A DNA stretch of 64,000 nt from Symsagittifera roscoffensis (taxonomy: Eukaryota > Xenacoelomorpha > Acoela > Convolutidae): the NCBI RefSeq assembly GCF_963678635.1, contig NC_087062.1, positions 8,418,193-8,482,192 of the forward strand, written 5' to 3'. This document shows positions 41,746 through 51,823 of this stretch, in pieces. Made by a program: the position numbers and the translations under genes. The notes beneath the pieces were generated by a model, which worked only from the letters and a program-made list of their open reading frames with translations, did no database searches and was not told the DNA's origin. The stretch's first letter is position 1; every line of letters begins with the position of its first letter.

Positions 41746-42695
41746 GGGAATGTTGAGTAACGTAGAAGAAGTAACAAAAATATCAAAGTTAGGCAGAAAC
41801 AAATTAAATTGAACAACAACTCACAAGTAACCAACGTAACCAACTTTAATTTAAAACGTAGAAAAGATTTTATGTGCGTTGAAATTTGCATCTCCTAAAG
41901 TGGAAAAAAAAATGATTATAATTTAGTTTCAATGTCAGTGTCCAAAAAAGTAAAAAAAAATCAATTATAATGAATGAAAGAAGGATTTTGTTGCCTTGAA
42001 AAATAATAATATTATAATCCAATTTTAATTGATTACCATTGATTTGTTTTCACTTTTGTGGACACTGACAAGGAGACTCAATTATAGTCGATTTTTATTC
42101 ATGGAACTCCAATGTGTGTATGATTCTTTGAATGACAAGGCGGATTAAAATCATTGAAGCGTTCCGGTGTCTACCAATTTGATTTTCCGAAAAACTCCAA
42201 GATATGTAACACTTAAAAAAGCGTCCAAAAATTAGTAAAAATGAGTAAAAATTATTTTGAGCGTGCTCATATTTCCAAAAAAGTCTTAGGAGCTAGAGCT
42301 ATCCTAAGATCTTAGGAGCTAGCAAAGGAGCCGAACCACGTCAGTTTTTTATGCTCAAACTAAAATCAAGTCAAAATGTGATTATGGGGGCAAATTGTGT
42401 TCTCATAAGACTCTGTTGATAAGTAGAATCTGCCAATTGTTTGCGGAATCCAGAAAAAATATTGTAACGGAATTTTTGTCGGCACATTAAAATCGTCGGG
42501 GGTTCCGAAACGGGCTAAGTGATCATTCAGATGCATTGTTTTTGAAAGCATCAAAATAGTTGTTTTTTAAGTCTTCTTGGTTAATTATTTTCTTTTTCAA
42601 TAAAATAGCTTCGCCTGAGTTCACTTTTAATTCGGGGTCAAAATTGGATGTCCTTTGGCCTCTTCCGGAGATAAGGTCCGTAAGTCTATTTTCAG

Positions 42696-43391
42696 CTGCT
42701 TATGTCAATGATAGCTTTTATATTCAATATTTGGATTCTAATCACTATGTTCAAAGAGGACGAATTCAGAAGCTGGAGTTTCTTTCTGCCCAAAATATCT
42801 GTCCTTTTTGACTGTTTCTTCGCTGGACCTTGTTTCTGGGTGTATCTATGGATGTCTCTGATTGATCTCGACCTAGAATACGGCTACTCAAATATCTCGA
42901 AATCGGACCACTTTTTTGAAAGTTATCACAAGTTCAAAGATTTAATCACGCTTCCTTTTCGAAATCTAGTTGAAGCAATCGACGGGCAAAGCACGGGAAT
43001 GAGTTCGTTTCTCCTCGGCTCGTTCGTTTTGGGGTTTTTTCTCATGCGGTTTTCCGAGTTTTATGTTTCAGTTTCTTCAGTTTGTCTGGCGATTGAACGT
43101 TTTATATACATTTGCAAGCCCGGAAACGCCAAGGAATGGCTTTCCGATGCTCGAAGGAAAAAGTTGTATATTCTGCTAGCAGTAATTATAATTCTACTAA
43201 GTGCGGCTGAAATTTCGGCTCATTCGATTCATATATTTGATCCCTTCAGAAACACTTTCGAAGATTTCAAACCGTTCAGGAGTTTTTACGCCGGTATCTT
43301 GTATATTCTCCTCATACTTTTTCCATGCATGTTGTGTACACTGTTTCTCTACTATCGGGTGGCTTTGGTGCTGCTTTGGAAGAAGACTAAA
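42696..43391 (+). CDS. GPCR exon 2: transmembrane helices 1-5
   Basis: Starts after acceptor CTATTTTCAG and runs 232 codons to ACTAAA|GTAGGA, phase 0. Helices: TM1 LLMSMIAFIFNIWILITMF; TM2 ISVLFDCFFAGPCFWVYLW (with the Asp common in TM2); TM3 ending in SVCLAIERFIYICKP, an E-R-F version of the DRY motif; TM4 KLYILLAVIIILLSAAEI; TM5 GILYILLILFPCMLCTLFLY with the expected Pro. This is a rhodopsin-class G-protein-coupled receptor, diverged and of unknown ligand; the ERF motif followed by ICKP recalls peptide receptors, but that is weak. The gene would signal at the plasma membrane. Confidence 0.8.
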
Positions 43392-43471
43392 GTAGGATAT
43401 CTTTAACTACCACCCCTCCCCCTCTCAAATAAAACCTAGTAACGATTATTAAACCCCCCCCCCCCCAACAG
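43392..43471 (+). other. GPCR intron 2 (80 bp) with C13 tract
   Basis: GTAGGA ... CAACAG. The acceptor is preceded by a C13 run (43,454-43,466) instead of a T-rich tract. Splicing keeps the frame. Confidence 0.6.
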
Positions 43472-43825
43472 AGATTATTACCCCCCATCAATCAAAAGTT
43501 AGGCATACAAATACATATGCGAAGATTCAACCGAGTTAAAAGATCCACCCGTTATTTAGATGAGTTTCGACGGAAGGCGTGGGGGGGGGGGGGGGTTGGT
43601 GTTTTTAAAGAGATCTTCAAGGTTGATCGAAACTGGACTTTGACTGTGGCATTCGCACTGACCAGTCTTCTCTGGTTCTTTGCTATGCTGTTCAGATATG
43701 CCTTGTTCGTTTTCATATGGATCAAAGTACCCTCCTTGATGACAAGAATCGAAGGTGATGAAACTTTTTCTTTGATTTCTTACCATCCCTCAAACTCAAT
43801 AAAAAGGGGTTTGGGGATGGTGTGA
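43472..43825 (+). CDS. GPCR exon 3: intracellular loop 3 and TM6
   Basis: Begins AGA TTA TTA after CAACAG in phase 0. It encodes a basic loop (MRRFNRVKRSTRYLDEFRRKAW), a Gly run from a G15 tract (43,581-43,595), and TM6 (TLTVAFALTSLLWFFAMLFRYALFVFIW), without the usual CWxP. The frame ends at a TGA at 43,825, but a donor (GAAG|GTGATG) is possible near 43,756. No seventh helix was found before the SINE and element 2, so the gene is either truncated or has a distant last exon. The frame depends on the exact G count. Confidence 0.6.
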   Translation, partial: RLLPPINQKLGIQIHMRRFNRVKRSTRYLDEFRRKAWGGGGVGVFKEIFKVDRNWTLTVAFALTSLLWFFAMLFRYALFVFIWIKVPSLMTRIEGDETFSLISYHPSNSIKRGLGMV

Positions 43826-43984
43826 AAACCAACAAACGATGAAAGTGAAGTCACTATTTTACTATTTAAGCTTATTAATTGCTTCCTTTACTATTTAAGC
43901 ATGAAAATAAAAATTACGTAGAAAGTTCATTGCAAATGATGAACCCATCCAGAGTTTTTGAAAAGTTTGATACCTTTACATAAT

Positions 43985-44240
43985 GAGGGGAGCGATTGTG
44001 AAGTGGCTAAGTCTCCGCCTCTCGATCGAGAGGTAGGTGGTTCGCGGCCCACCATCATCCGTGCTCGTTGCTTCATAGTGAGGCAATCAAACCCAGCCCA
44101 GAAAAACAAAACATCAAATTACACGTAGGTCTTAACTTAGGATCACTATAGTGGCTCGCAACACTGGTCAATTAAGGGCCGCAACAATGGTTCCCTATAA
44201 GAAGCTAAATCTTGTTGGCTAAATAAATATAGAAAAAAAA
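43985..44240 (+). mobile_element. tRNA-derived SINE
   Basis: A-box-like TGGCTAAGTCTCCG, anticodon-arm-like palindrome CCTCTCGATCGAGAGG, and B-box-like GTGGTTCGCGGCCCACC form a tRNA-like head (~43,992-44,060). It is followed by an unrelated ~150-bp body and an A-rich tail near 44,235. The family name is not known to me. Confidence 0.65.
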
Positions 44241-44462
44241 GCTTTGCTGATTCCACTTTTTCGCCCTTTCCCTAGTGAATAAGCCGTATCACGTCTTTCA
44301 CGTGTGCAATTGATTCAATTTTTGTAATCGACCAACAAATATAGGAATACTAGATTTCTGCTCTTAATGGACAAAAACAGCGCAAAAAGCGCAAAAAGAT
44401 GTGTTCATGACAAAAAAAAAATTAACTATCATCAAAACTTTGATGAGTTTTTGGCGATAGAT

Positions 44463-44505
44463 TCTTCTTCATCATCATATCATCATCCTCATCAATCATG
44501 TATAG
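44463..44505 (+). repeat. (ATC)n microsatellite
   Basis: Repeated TCATCA units, imperfect. Confidence 0.8.
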
Positions 44506-44765
44506 CATGATTATCAACTTTTTATGTTCAAAAATGTATTTTTCATTTTTTTTACTCTGTTAACGGGAGAAACAGAAAAAATACGCCTGCTCGTATATCA
44601 AGGCGAAGCCCTGAATGTTCCGACTGCACTTTTATAGTGTTTTTGTTTAAAAAATTGACGAAATAATTCAGAAAAAAATTTAATTCCCCACTATTTATTT
44701 CTTCACATGCTTATGCGAACAACAAAGGGATGTACTTAACGTCTGCCCTAATTAAAAAAATCAAA

Positions 44766-44770
44766 TGGTT
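44766..44770 (+). repeat. Target-site duplication, left copy (element 2)
   Basis: TGGTT directly before the 5' LTR. The same five bases follow the 3' LTR at 51,824-51,828. Confidence 0.85.
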
Positions 44771-45071
44771 TGTGGCATGGCGTTAGCAGTAGCTAACTTT
44801 GAGTGACAGTTAAACGGTCACTGCAATTGCAGTAAGCGTATTTATTAATGTTATATAATTACATTATTATTATGTAAGCGTGATCAAGGCCATCGGTGGT
44901 GCTAAAATCGTATCAATGATTTTTTCAGTGTTATGTACTCTCGTATGCAAAATAGTAACAAATCACAGCTACGATAAACCTTGCTAAAACATCGGTTAGC
45001 AAGTTAAATTCAACAGTACTTTATCCACGTTTTATACACAACAAAATTAGACAGAGTTTAGGAATATCACA
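44771..45071 (+). repeat. 5' LTR of element 2
   Basis: TGTGGCATGG ... GGAATATCACA. It has an AT-rich TATA-like stretch (TTATATAATTACATTATT) near 44,850. The last base A forms the first base of the gag ATG. Confidence 0.92.
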
Positions 45072-46130
45072 TGGCGCAGCCAGCAGGATTTCTATCTCAG
45101 GACAAAAGAACTGATATTGGAATTACTGTTTTCTGGACCACAGCGAACTCCGATCCACCCTTGAATTTTAAAGTGTGGTTCGACCAGTTCCTGATGGCCG
45201 TAACAGTAAAGGAAAATGTTAACCCAGAAGTAATTCTGGAGGATCCTAAACCTGTTTTAGAGGAACCAGAACCACGTCCGGAAACGCCTCGAGACGGCAA
45301 AGACGCTGCTGCGACAGCAGCTTGAGAAGCACGGGATAGACTGTTAAGAGATCGCGTAGCCGCAGAAAATGAAGAGAGACGAGAAAGAGGACCAAAGGTT
45401 GATCACAACATATATTATAACGAGGTGCAAAAACGTCTAGTTATCAGGCTATTTCTGGCGTTTGGAACAAAAGGAAAAAACGATTTGTTCAAAAAGTTCA
45501 AACGTTGAAATTTCCAAACTGGAATTTAAGGAAATGGTCAGATTGGCGAAGTTTACTTTCAAAAAATGCCAGAGTATTACTTACGAGCGATACAAACTGT
45601 TTAATAGATCCCATGAAGTTGGGGAATCGTTGGAGGCGTTTCATGCCGCATTAACTGCGCAAGCAGCGAAGTCGACACTGGACACATTAGATGATGAACT
45701 AGTTAGAGATTTATTCATTTCCAAAATGAGAAGCCCTCCGTTGCAAGACACACCTTCGTTTGAAACATTGCCACCCGATAAAGTGTTTAAACGTGCATTA
45801 AAATTTGAACAAAAATTTGAACAAAGTAAGCAAACAACACAAGCCTTTCAGAAATCGACATTAAGTACTGCACAAACAGTATCGCAATCGAATTCGCAAA
45901 TAAAGATAAAACAGGAACCAATTTTGGTAGTAGGAAACAGGAACCAGCCAAATAAACGATTCAATCGGGAGAGGAATAGACGAAAACAGCCGGATGGAAG
46001 GGCACCAGCCAAAATGTGGAAAACCTTTTACGGAATGACATTTAAAAAATTGTGCAGCCATGGGAAAACAATGCAAGAACTGCAACAAACCGAACCATTT
46101 TTCATGAATGTGTCGTTCACAGCAATTTAA
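45071..46130 (+). pseudogene. gag: Gag of element 2, disrupted
   Basis: Starts MAQPAGFLSQDKRTD with an ATG spanning the LTR/PBS junction. An in-frame TGA falls at 45,323-45,325 and a frameshift near 45,400-45,460. The capsid-like part (SITYERYKLFNRSHEVGESL, then EAFHAALTAQAAKSTLDTL) follows, then a Gln/Arg-rich basic region (NKRFNRERNRRKQP). The zinc knuckle near 46,070 is out of frame and has a stop (CKNCNKPNHFS then stop). Role: capsid and nucleocapsid. Not functional as read. Confidence 0.8.
45072..45087 (+). other. Primer binding site of element 2 (tRNA-Ser type)
   Basis: TGGCGCAGCCAGCAGG directly follows the LTR. It matches the TGGCGCAGTC start of the tRNA-Ser primer site known from elements such as 17.6, 297 and ZAM, with one change. 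It also encodes Gag residues after Met. Confidence 0.8.
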
Positions 46131-46369
46131 ACGAAATAACAGAAAAAAACAGAGAGCTCGGATGAAGAATGCAACTTAATACAAACATTTGACTCTTGCG
46201 AGGAATTTGAAATTATGTCCATCGAACAAAACAACAGTCAGATGCAGAAGATAAATAGATACATCGGAGAAAAAATGGGGAAAAAACAATGTTGGAACTC
46301 CCAGCAAACAACTAGAAACGCAAAAAATTCATATTCGTCAAGACCCAACTTCAGAAAGGATGAAATCAT

Positions 46370-46953
46370 TAAATGCATTAATTCGAATTGATTTTCAGAT
46401 AATCAACATGACTGTAGATACAGGAAGCCCACTATCTTTCCTGAATTGGACAGTAGCAAAACAAATCCTCGATTTGTCTGGGAAGGTACAATTTACACCC
46501 TCATAACAATTGAACTTGCCAGCACAATTTGTTGATTATAACAAACAACCCATTGTAATATTGGGCGCACTGAAAGCAAATATAAGTTCGGCCGGTTGGG
46601 AAATTCACAATGCCACTTTCCTAATCACAGAAAGGAGGACGCAGTGCATCCTAGGGCTAGATTTACAAACCAAAATGGTATCAGTACTACCCAAAAACCG
46701 GCTCCAAGAGAAAAGTCTCGATTTGACGTACTCTCGTGTGAACAGTCGGAGGAAAGGAAAAAAAAAATTTCATGCAAAATTCAAATACCTGTTCGACCGT
46801 CAAGGACGATTGATACATCATGTGGTAAACACTACATTCAGGTGCCCTCTTTGCCCAATTCAGGAAAAGGGGAGGCAAATACCAATCCATGTACAGGAGA
46901 AAGTCGAAAAAGAAAAAGAAAGCTACTGCTGGAGGGTCACATTCAAAGGTTAG
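46370..46953 (+). pseudogene. pro: Protease region of element 2, disrupted
   Basis: Aspartic protease signature VDTGSPLSFLN at about 46,414. The flap-like ILGLD motif appears later in the same frame (RTQCILGLDL near 46,655). A TAA at 46,504 interrupts the frame between them. Confidence 0.75.
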
Positions 46954-48341
46954 ATAAATGTACCAGCGATTGCTTTATCGCCCCCATTGTCATTACTGTC
47001 AAGAAAGATGAATCGATGAAGTTGGCACTAGACGCCAAATCTATTAATAGGCAGCTGTACAAAAATAAGTACCAAATTCCAAATGTAGATGAATTGCTAG
47101 ATGGGGTCAGTCAAATCGTGACTGCACAAGCAGCAGTTACTTTAATTTTCACTGTACTGGATTTGAAGTACGCATACAGTCAATTGAAGCTAACACCTGA
47201 AACTGCAAGACAATGAAATTTCAATATAGTAGGGGGAAACGCAATGGGCACATATCGATTTTTGACTGGATTCTATAATTTGGCTGATATACCAGCGGAA
47301 TTTCAAAAAGCAATGGGTCGCACACTGAACAATTCGAAAAACACGTTCTGTTTTCTAGATGATATATTGATAGTTTCAAAAGGTTCAGAGGCAGAACACG
47401 AAAAACTAATAACAGATGTCTTATAAAGCTAAATAGAGAAAACATATCTCTTAAACTATCAAAATTTGAATTTTTGAAAACCGAAGTAAATTGGTTAGGG
47501 TATAAATTATCGGAAAATGGAGTTACACCGAAAATCACAAAAACGGAAGCCATACTCAAATTAGAACATCCACGTTCGTTAAAACAACTCAGGTCTTTCT
47601 TGGGGAGCATAACCCATCTTTCGAAGTTTATCCCGAATGCAGCCACCCTGACGGATAAGCTGCGACCACTGTTACATGAAGAGAATGAAAAGAAAACATT
47701 GAAAAAAAATAAAAGTCCCCGTAAAAAAGTTCGAATGGGGCCCTGAATATACAGTAGTATTCGAAGACATTCAAAAGGCAGTAGCAAACATAGCCAAGCT
47801 AAATTACTACGACCCAGCAAAAGAAACACGAATGAAATGTGATGCAAGTCATAGTGGGTTGGGGGCATCGTTAGAACAGAAAACAGAAGAAAACGACTGG
47901 GTCCCAATCTCATTTGCAATGCGTTTTTTGAATAATCAAGAAAAAAAATATTCCACTAACGAACTGGAATTATCAGCGGTTGTATGGGCAGTTTATCGTT
48001 TTAATTATTACTTATTAGGGGAAGAATTTGTAATAGTTACTGATCATAAAGAGATAACATCTGCTTTAGAAAGAAATCGTTCTAATAAGACCTACCAATC
48101 AAAATTAACACAATGGGTGGATAGATTATTACCATACCAATTTAAAATCACACATATTTCTGGTAAATTTATGGATATTGTGGATTATCTGTCCCGAGAA
48201 CCATCCAGAGAGTCCTGGCCGGAAACAGAACTAGATGAAAAGTTTGTAGTTACATCAATTGAATGTTTTCTTAAGGCACTCGACTGTTTGTACAGTCGGC
48301 TGAATGATACAAATTCAGTAGTTCGAATGAAAAATTTCTAG
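46920..48341 (+). pseudogene. pol: Reverse transcriptase and RNase H of element 2, disrupted
   Basis: RT blocks KLALDAKSINRQLYKNKYQI, then VLDLKYAYSQLKL, TYRFLTGFYNLADIPAEFQ and active-site FLDDILIV are in order. Stops fall at 47,214-47,216 (TGA in frame) and near 47,424, with frameshifts near 47,430-47,470 and 47,750-47,830. RNase H begins CDASHSGLGASL (47,838) and continues through FVIVTDHKEI to SGKFMDIVDYLSRE. The active-site residues are present, so decay is by scattered stops and indels, not by loss of motifs. Confidence 0.88.
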
Positions 48342-48960
48342 AATATTCTCAGCAACAGAAAACTGAGAATAAAGCGATGAATTCCAGGCACGGTTGCTAT
48401 AGCAACCAAAATTCCAAAAACGAACAAAGCTCGACCGGAACGAGAACAAGTTCGGTTCACGACTTTCAACTGCGAATAACGAGTTGAAGCGAAACACTTT
48501 TGTCAATTTCACGAATACAATTCAGTCGGTTAATTCAATTCAGAAAAAAAAGTTCAAGATAAAAGCGATGGAGAGCGGAAAGGCAAAGAAGAAAATAGTA
48601 CGGATCGAAGACTGCAGGACGCAGGAGGAAGTTGACAAGATAACGGAGGAGGAAGTAAAGGAAACAGCGCTGGACAGATCGGGATCAGATAGCTTAGACG
48701 AAGACAACTATGCTACACGAACAGTAACGTGGAACCAGGATGCTATTGAAACTAAGAACTTGCTGTCAATCTGGGACTTAGTCAGTCAGGAAAAAGAAAC
48801 ATTCGAGAGCTGGAAGCGGCAACACAAACGCTCACCAGCAGCCCTAGGTCTGACATCGGTCAAACACACCTGTGAAATCCATCATTGAAGTTGATCTAAC
48901 CGCAGAGGACGATGACAACAGTCAGGACGTAAGTGTAATTCAATCAACAAAAAGGATAAA
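48342..48960 (+). pseudogene. Linker between RNase H and integrase (element 2)
   Basis: Past the frameshift at ~48,340 the sequence still codes LEYSQQQK and HGCYSNQN, matched by LEYSRTKE and HGCYGNQN in element 3, so this was part of Pol. Then comes an acidic/basic stretch (MESGKAKKKIVRIEDCRTQE…) that likewise has a counterpart at 57,013-56,603. Function unknown; longer than usual for gypsy. Confidence 0.55.
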
Positions 48961-48995
48961 CAAAAGCCGAAACAAACTGGACGAATCGCTAGGAC

Positions 48996-49780
48996 ATGGG
49001 TAACATTGGAACTTTTAGCCTGTCCAAGCTATTCGATAAAACTTTGCTGGCTGAACTCATCTCGGAAGACGTATGGATGGATCGTTTACGTCGCGTGATA
49101 GAGAAAAAGGACCGAGCAGGATTTGAATTAATGGGCCCGTATACGAACCCACTATGGAACCAATTATCTGTGGTAGACGACTGCATTCTGTTCGACAATC
49201 GTCTAGCAGTTCCGGTACAACTCCGACGGGGGTTATGAAGAGGACTCACAGAGGTCATCCGGGGCAAGAGGCCATGCTCGATTTGTCGAATTATCTGTGG
49301 TGGCCCCATATGCATAAAGATATTGTGAACCTCGCTGAAGAGTATCGAGAATGCACTCGCTATGGCAAGAACGCAAAGAATATTATCCCTAAAAACTCCT
49401 CTCAACCTCTGCAGCTGCTTTCGCAGCCCGGACAGGAGGTTCAATTAGATTACGCGGGTCCTTTAGAAGATGGTAAGGGAAAAAAATCTACTTGTTAACA
49501 GCGATTGATAGATACCCAAAATTTCCTTCGGTCAAGGTTACGAAATCAGCGGGGGAAAATCTACTATACAATTTTTACGCTCATACATCGATACTCACGG
49601 AATTCTGGAATCGATAAAAACAGACCAATTCTCGGGAGTCGAGGGAAAAGCGATGAAAAAATTTTGTGAAGAAAACATTATCGAACAAAAATTTTGACCG
49701 GTGACATCAAACAAAAAAAGACGATTGGGGGTAATGCTACCGGAAAAAAATGTAAAATCGATCAAACTATGTCTTAGCAC
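48996..49780 (+). pseudogene. int: Integrase of element 2, disrupted
   Basis: The zinc-finger region (HPGQEAMLDLSNYLWWPHMH … RECTRYGKN) is at ~49,255-49,380 after a frameshift from 48,996-49,238. First catalytic Asp in QLDYAGPL (~49,444), second in TDQFSG (~49,622); the region of the Glu is damaged by a stop at ~49,696. The Cys expected three residues before CTRYGKN is Tyr here and Ser in element 3. Confidence 0.75.
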
Positions 49781-50003
49781 AATAAATCGGGATTAAACAG
49801 AAAACCATCCAGAAATCACCTTTTGAGGCACATTTTGGCAGACTACCAAAAACGGAGTTTAAAATCATTCGGGACAAGTTCTTAACCTTTTCTGATCATT
49901 TAGATAAACAGCATTTGGAGAGATCGGTACTGACCACCAGCCAGATGAAAAAAAGAATAGACCAATCACGGGACTCACTCAAAATTGTGAAAAAGGGTCA
50001 GAG

Positions 50004-50792
50004 GTGTCGAGACGTCAGCCCCTTTTCGAACAAGAAAATTTGACGACTCAAGAAAGAAATCGAGTAAGAACTCTCAGAGCATTACTGGAGGCAAACGCTA
50101 AATGGAGAGCGGAGCGCCGGAAACTTGAGAGACAGGACCTACAACAGCTAGTCGATGTTACTAGCACCATAGACCCAGACCTTAAAAAGGAACTCCTCTA
50201 CTCCTGGGAGCGAGGGTTCGTAGAGGACAAGCCCAAAGGATCGGAGTGGAACAGCCAAAATCTACTTAGACGGGACAAAAACTGTAGAAGTGGGGCGCCG
50301 CTGACTAATCCTTTTAAAGGAAAAGTAGAGGCCGAGTCGCCAAAAACAATCACAACAGCTGCGGGCGCAGTTTATCGGAAAAGTTATCTGGCCAAAGCGA
50401 CGACTCCTCTGAAAAATAAACCGAAGGAGGGAACTAGTCAGAAAGAAAAAGTAAAAAGCTCGCTGGAAGAGCCTAAACGTAAGCATCAAAATAAAAATGC
50501 TGAGCAGGACAAAGAAATCGAGTCGGAGGAGGAAGATAAAAACCCTTTTGACGAACAAACAAAAGATCTCTTCCAGAACAGCGACAGTATAGTCACCTCG
50601 AGGGAAACGCCTACAGGTTGGGGACTTAATCTAGCAGTAATGAGAACGAAACCAAATCAAAGCGGCCCGGTGATGGGGGGCCTAAGACTCAAGAACAAGT
50701 GCCAATCAAGCCCAAAGGAAAGAAACAAGAAAAGAAAAAAGCTGCAACAACAGCGGAGGAACTTCCGAAATCAAAGCCGGAGGAGACATTAA
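50004..50792 (+). CDS. C-terminal Pol extension of element 2 (262 aa)
   Basis: A charged, helix-rich frame: RNRVRTLRALLEANAKWRAE, then LLYSWERGFVEDKPKG, then Lys/Glu-rich low-complexity sequence. It is homologous to 55,402-54,614 in element 3 (DLLEANARLNEERRDA, MFSWERGFIKDKKE). It lies after integrase and before the LTR, where an env gene would sit in other elements, but it has no signal peptide or membrane helix. It is probably the tail of the polyprotein, with a start set by an upstream frameshift. The conserved LLEANA...WERGF...DK core is not one I can name. Confidence 0.6.
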   Translation: MSRRQPLFEQENLTTQERNRVRTLRALLEANAKWRAERRKLERQDLQQLVDVTSTIDPDLKKELLYSWERGFVEDKPKGSEWNSQNLLRRDKNCRSGAPLTNPFKGKVEAESPKTITTAAGAVYRKSYLAKATTPLKNKPKEGTSQKEKVKSSLEEPKRKHQNKNAEQDKEIESEEEDKNPFDEQTKDLFQNSDSIVTSRETPTGWGLNLAVMRTKPNQSGPVMGGLRLKNKCQSSPKERNKKRKKLQQQRRNFRNQSRRRH

Positions 50793-51007
50793 ATTCTCAA
50801 GACCAGCCTAGCAGGTCAGGAGGTTTAGACACTGTTAAACCAAAAGAGTCAAAGTTTTAGATTACTAGGGACACATCTCTAAGCTCAATTTTGAACGCAT
50901 TCCAGTAGCAAGACTTGGCTCCAGAGGAGTGGCAAAATCTCGCGGATCAAGTACTTACAAGAGGACTACAAAAAACAGCCGAGGAAACACTAAACTGAGG
51001 GGAAACT

Positions 51008-51313
51008 GTGTCAGAAGAAGAGGCGACAGGAGAATATTGCTCTCCAGCAGGTTTCTTGGACGAATCGATGATTGACGAGCCAACGGGAACCAGTGTCAGG
51101 CGTAGTAAAAGAGCTATAAAAAACCAAGGGCCCAAAAGATTCGGTAGCCCAGTGAAACATTCAGTTAAAGAAATAAATACCGATGAGGATATCGCAGACC
51201 TGAATGAGATGGCTGTGGAACAGTACAGATATAAGCTTGCGAACTTAAAGACGGACACGAGCAAGCCTTTGGAAACGAGACTAAATCTCCTAGAACGGCA
51301 TCTTTTCCGTTGA
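51008..51313 (+). CDS. Extreme C-terminus of Pol, element 2
   Basis: VRRSKRAIKNQGPKRFGSPV is the basic RRS.R...P.R(F/Y)G.PV tail typical of gypsy Pol. It ends SKPLETRLNLLERHLFR, with a counterpart ERPIETRLGLLERHL in element 3 at ~54,080. A stop separates it from the upstream frame. Confidence 0.6.
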   Translation: MSEEEATGEYCSPAGFLDESMIDEPTGTSVRRSKRAIKNQGPKRFGSPVKHSVKEINTDEDIADLNEMAVEQYRYKLANLKTDTSKPLETRLNLLERHLFR

Positions 51314-51492
51314 AAATTCGGTTACTCAGCGTTAGACACATCGCGACCATGGAAAACAGTAGAAAGTACCACTAGATCTTACGCGAGAAACAAAATAAAA
51401 ACTGTCCACTAAGACTTTCGACACCTACCGGATCACAAACTGAGACGAAAACTCTTGATATGTTATAAACCTTAAATTTTTTAAAAATGTAT

Positions 51493-51522
51493 CCAATAAA
51501 ATTTTATTGGTCCTCGGGGGAA
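51493..51522 (+). promoter_or_regulatory. Palindrome and polypurine tract before the 3' LTR (element 2)
   Basis: Perfect 18-bp palindrome CCAATAAAATTTTATTGG (51,493-51,510), containing AATAAA, then GGGGGAA at 51,516-51,522 abutting the LTR. The purine run is the plus-strand primer. The palindrome's role is unknown. Confidence 0.7.
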
Positions 51523-51823
51523 TGTGGCACTGCGTTAGCAGTAGCTAACCTTGAGTGACATTTAAACGGTCACTGCAACTGCAGTAAGCGTATTTATTAA
51601 TAGTATATAATTACATTATTATTATGTAAGCGTGGTCAAGGCCATCGCTGGTGCTAAAATCGTATCAATGATTTATTCAGTGTTATGCACTCTCGTATGC
51701 AAACTAGTAACAAATCACAGCTACGATAAACCTTGTTGAAACATCGGTTAGTAAGTTAAATTTAACAGTACTTTATCCACGTTGCATACACAACAAAGTT
51801 AGACAGAGTTTGGGAATATCACA
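51523..51823 (+). repeat. 3' LTR of element 2
   Basis: Same length as the 5' LTR, TGTGGCACTG ... GGAATATCACA, with about 20 substitutions and no indels seen. Confidence 0.92.

Larger units (their letters stand above)
44771..51823 (+). mobile_element. Ty3/gypsy LTR retrotransposon, element 2 (7053 bp)
   Basis: Bounded by two 301-bp LTRs (44,771-45,071; 51,523-51,823) and a TGGTT target duplication. Internal order is primer site, Gag, protease, RT, RNase H, an acidic linker, integrase and a ~1.5-kb C-terminal extension. Reading frames are broken by several stops and frameshifts, so it is not autonomous as sequenced. By eye about 20 LTR differences give ~7% divergence, an old insertion. There is no env. 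It is related to element 3 throughout. It sits in satellite-like family B sequence. Confidence 0.92.

Noticed and set aside
41515-41891. Pro-rich and Gly-rich ORFs at 41.5-41.9 kb
   Set aside because: Readings of a C-rich minisatellite on both strands.
47221-47919. 232-aa minus-strand ORF
   Set aside because: Antisense to the RT/RNase H region of element 2; hydrophobic by complement composition.
48390-48405. Palindrome GGTTGCTATAGCAACC in element 2
   Set aside because: It falls in the conserved HGCY(S/G)NQN coding segment and is not kept as a palindrome in element 3.
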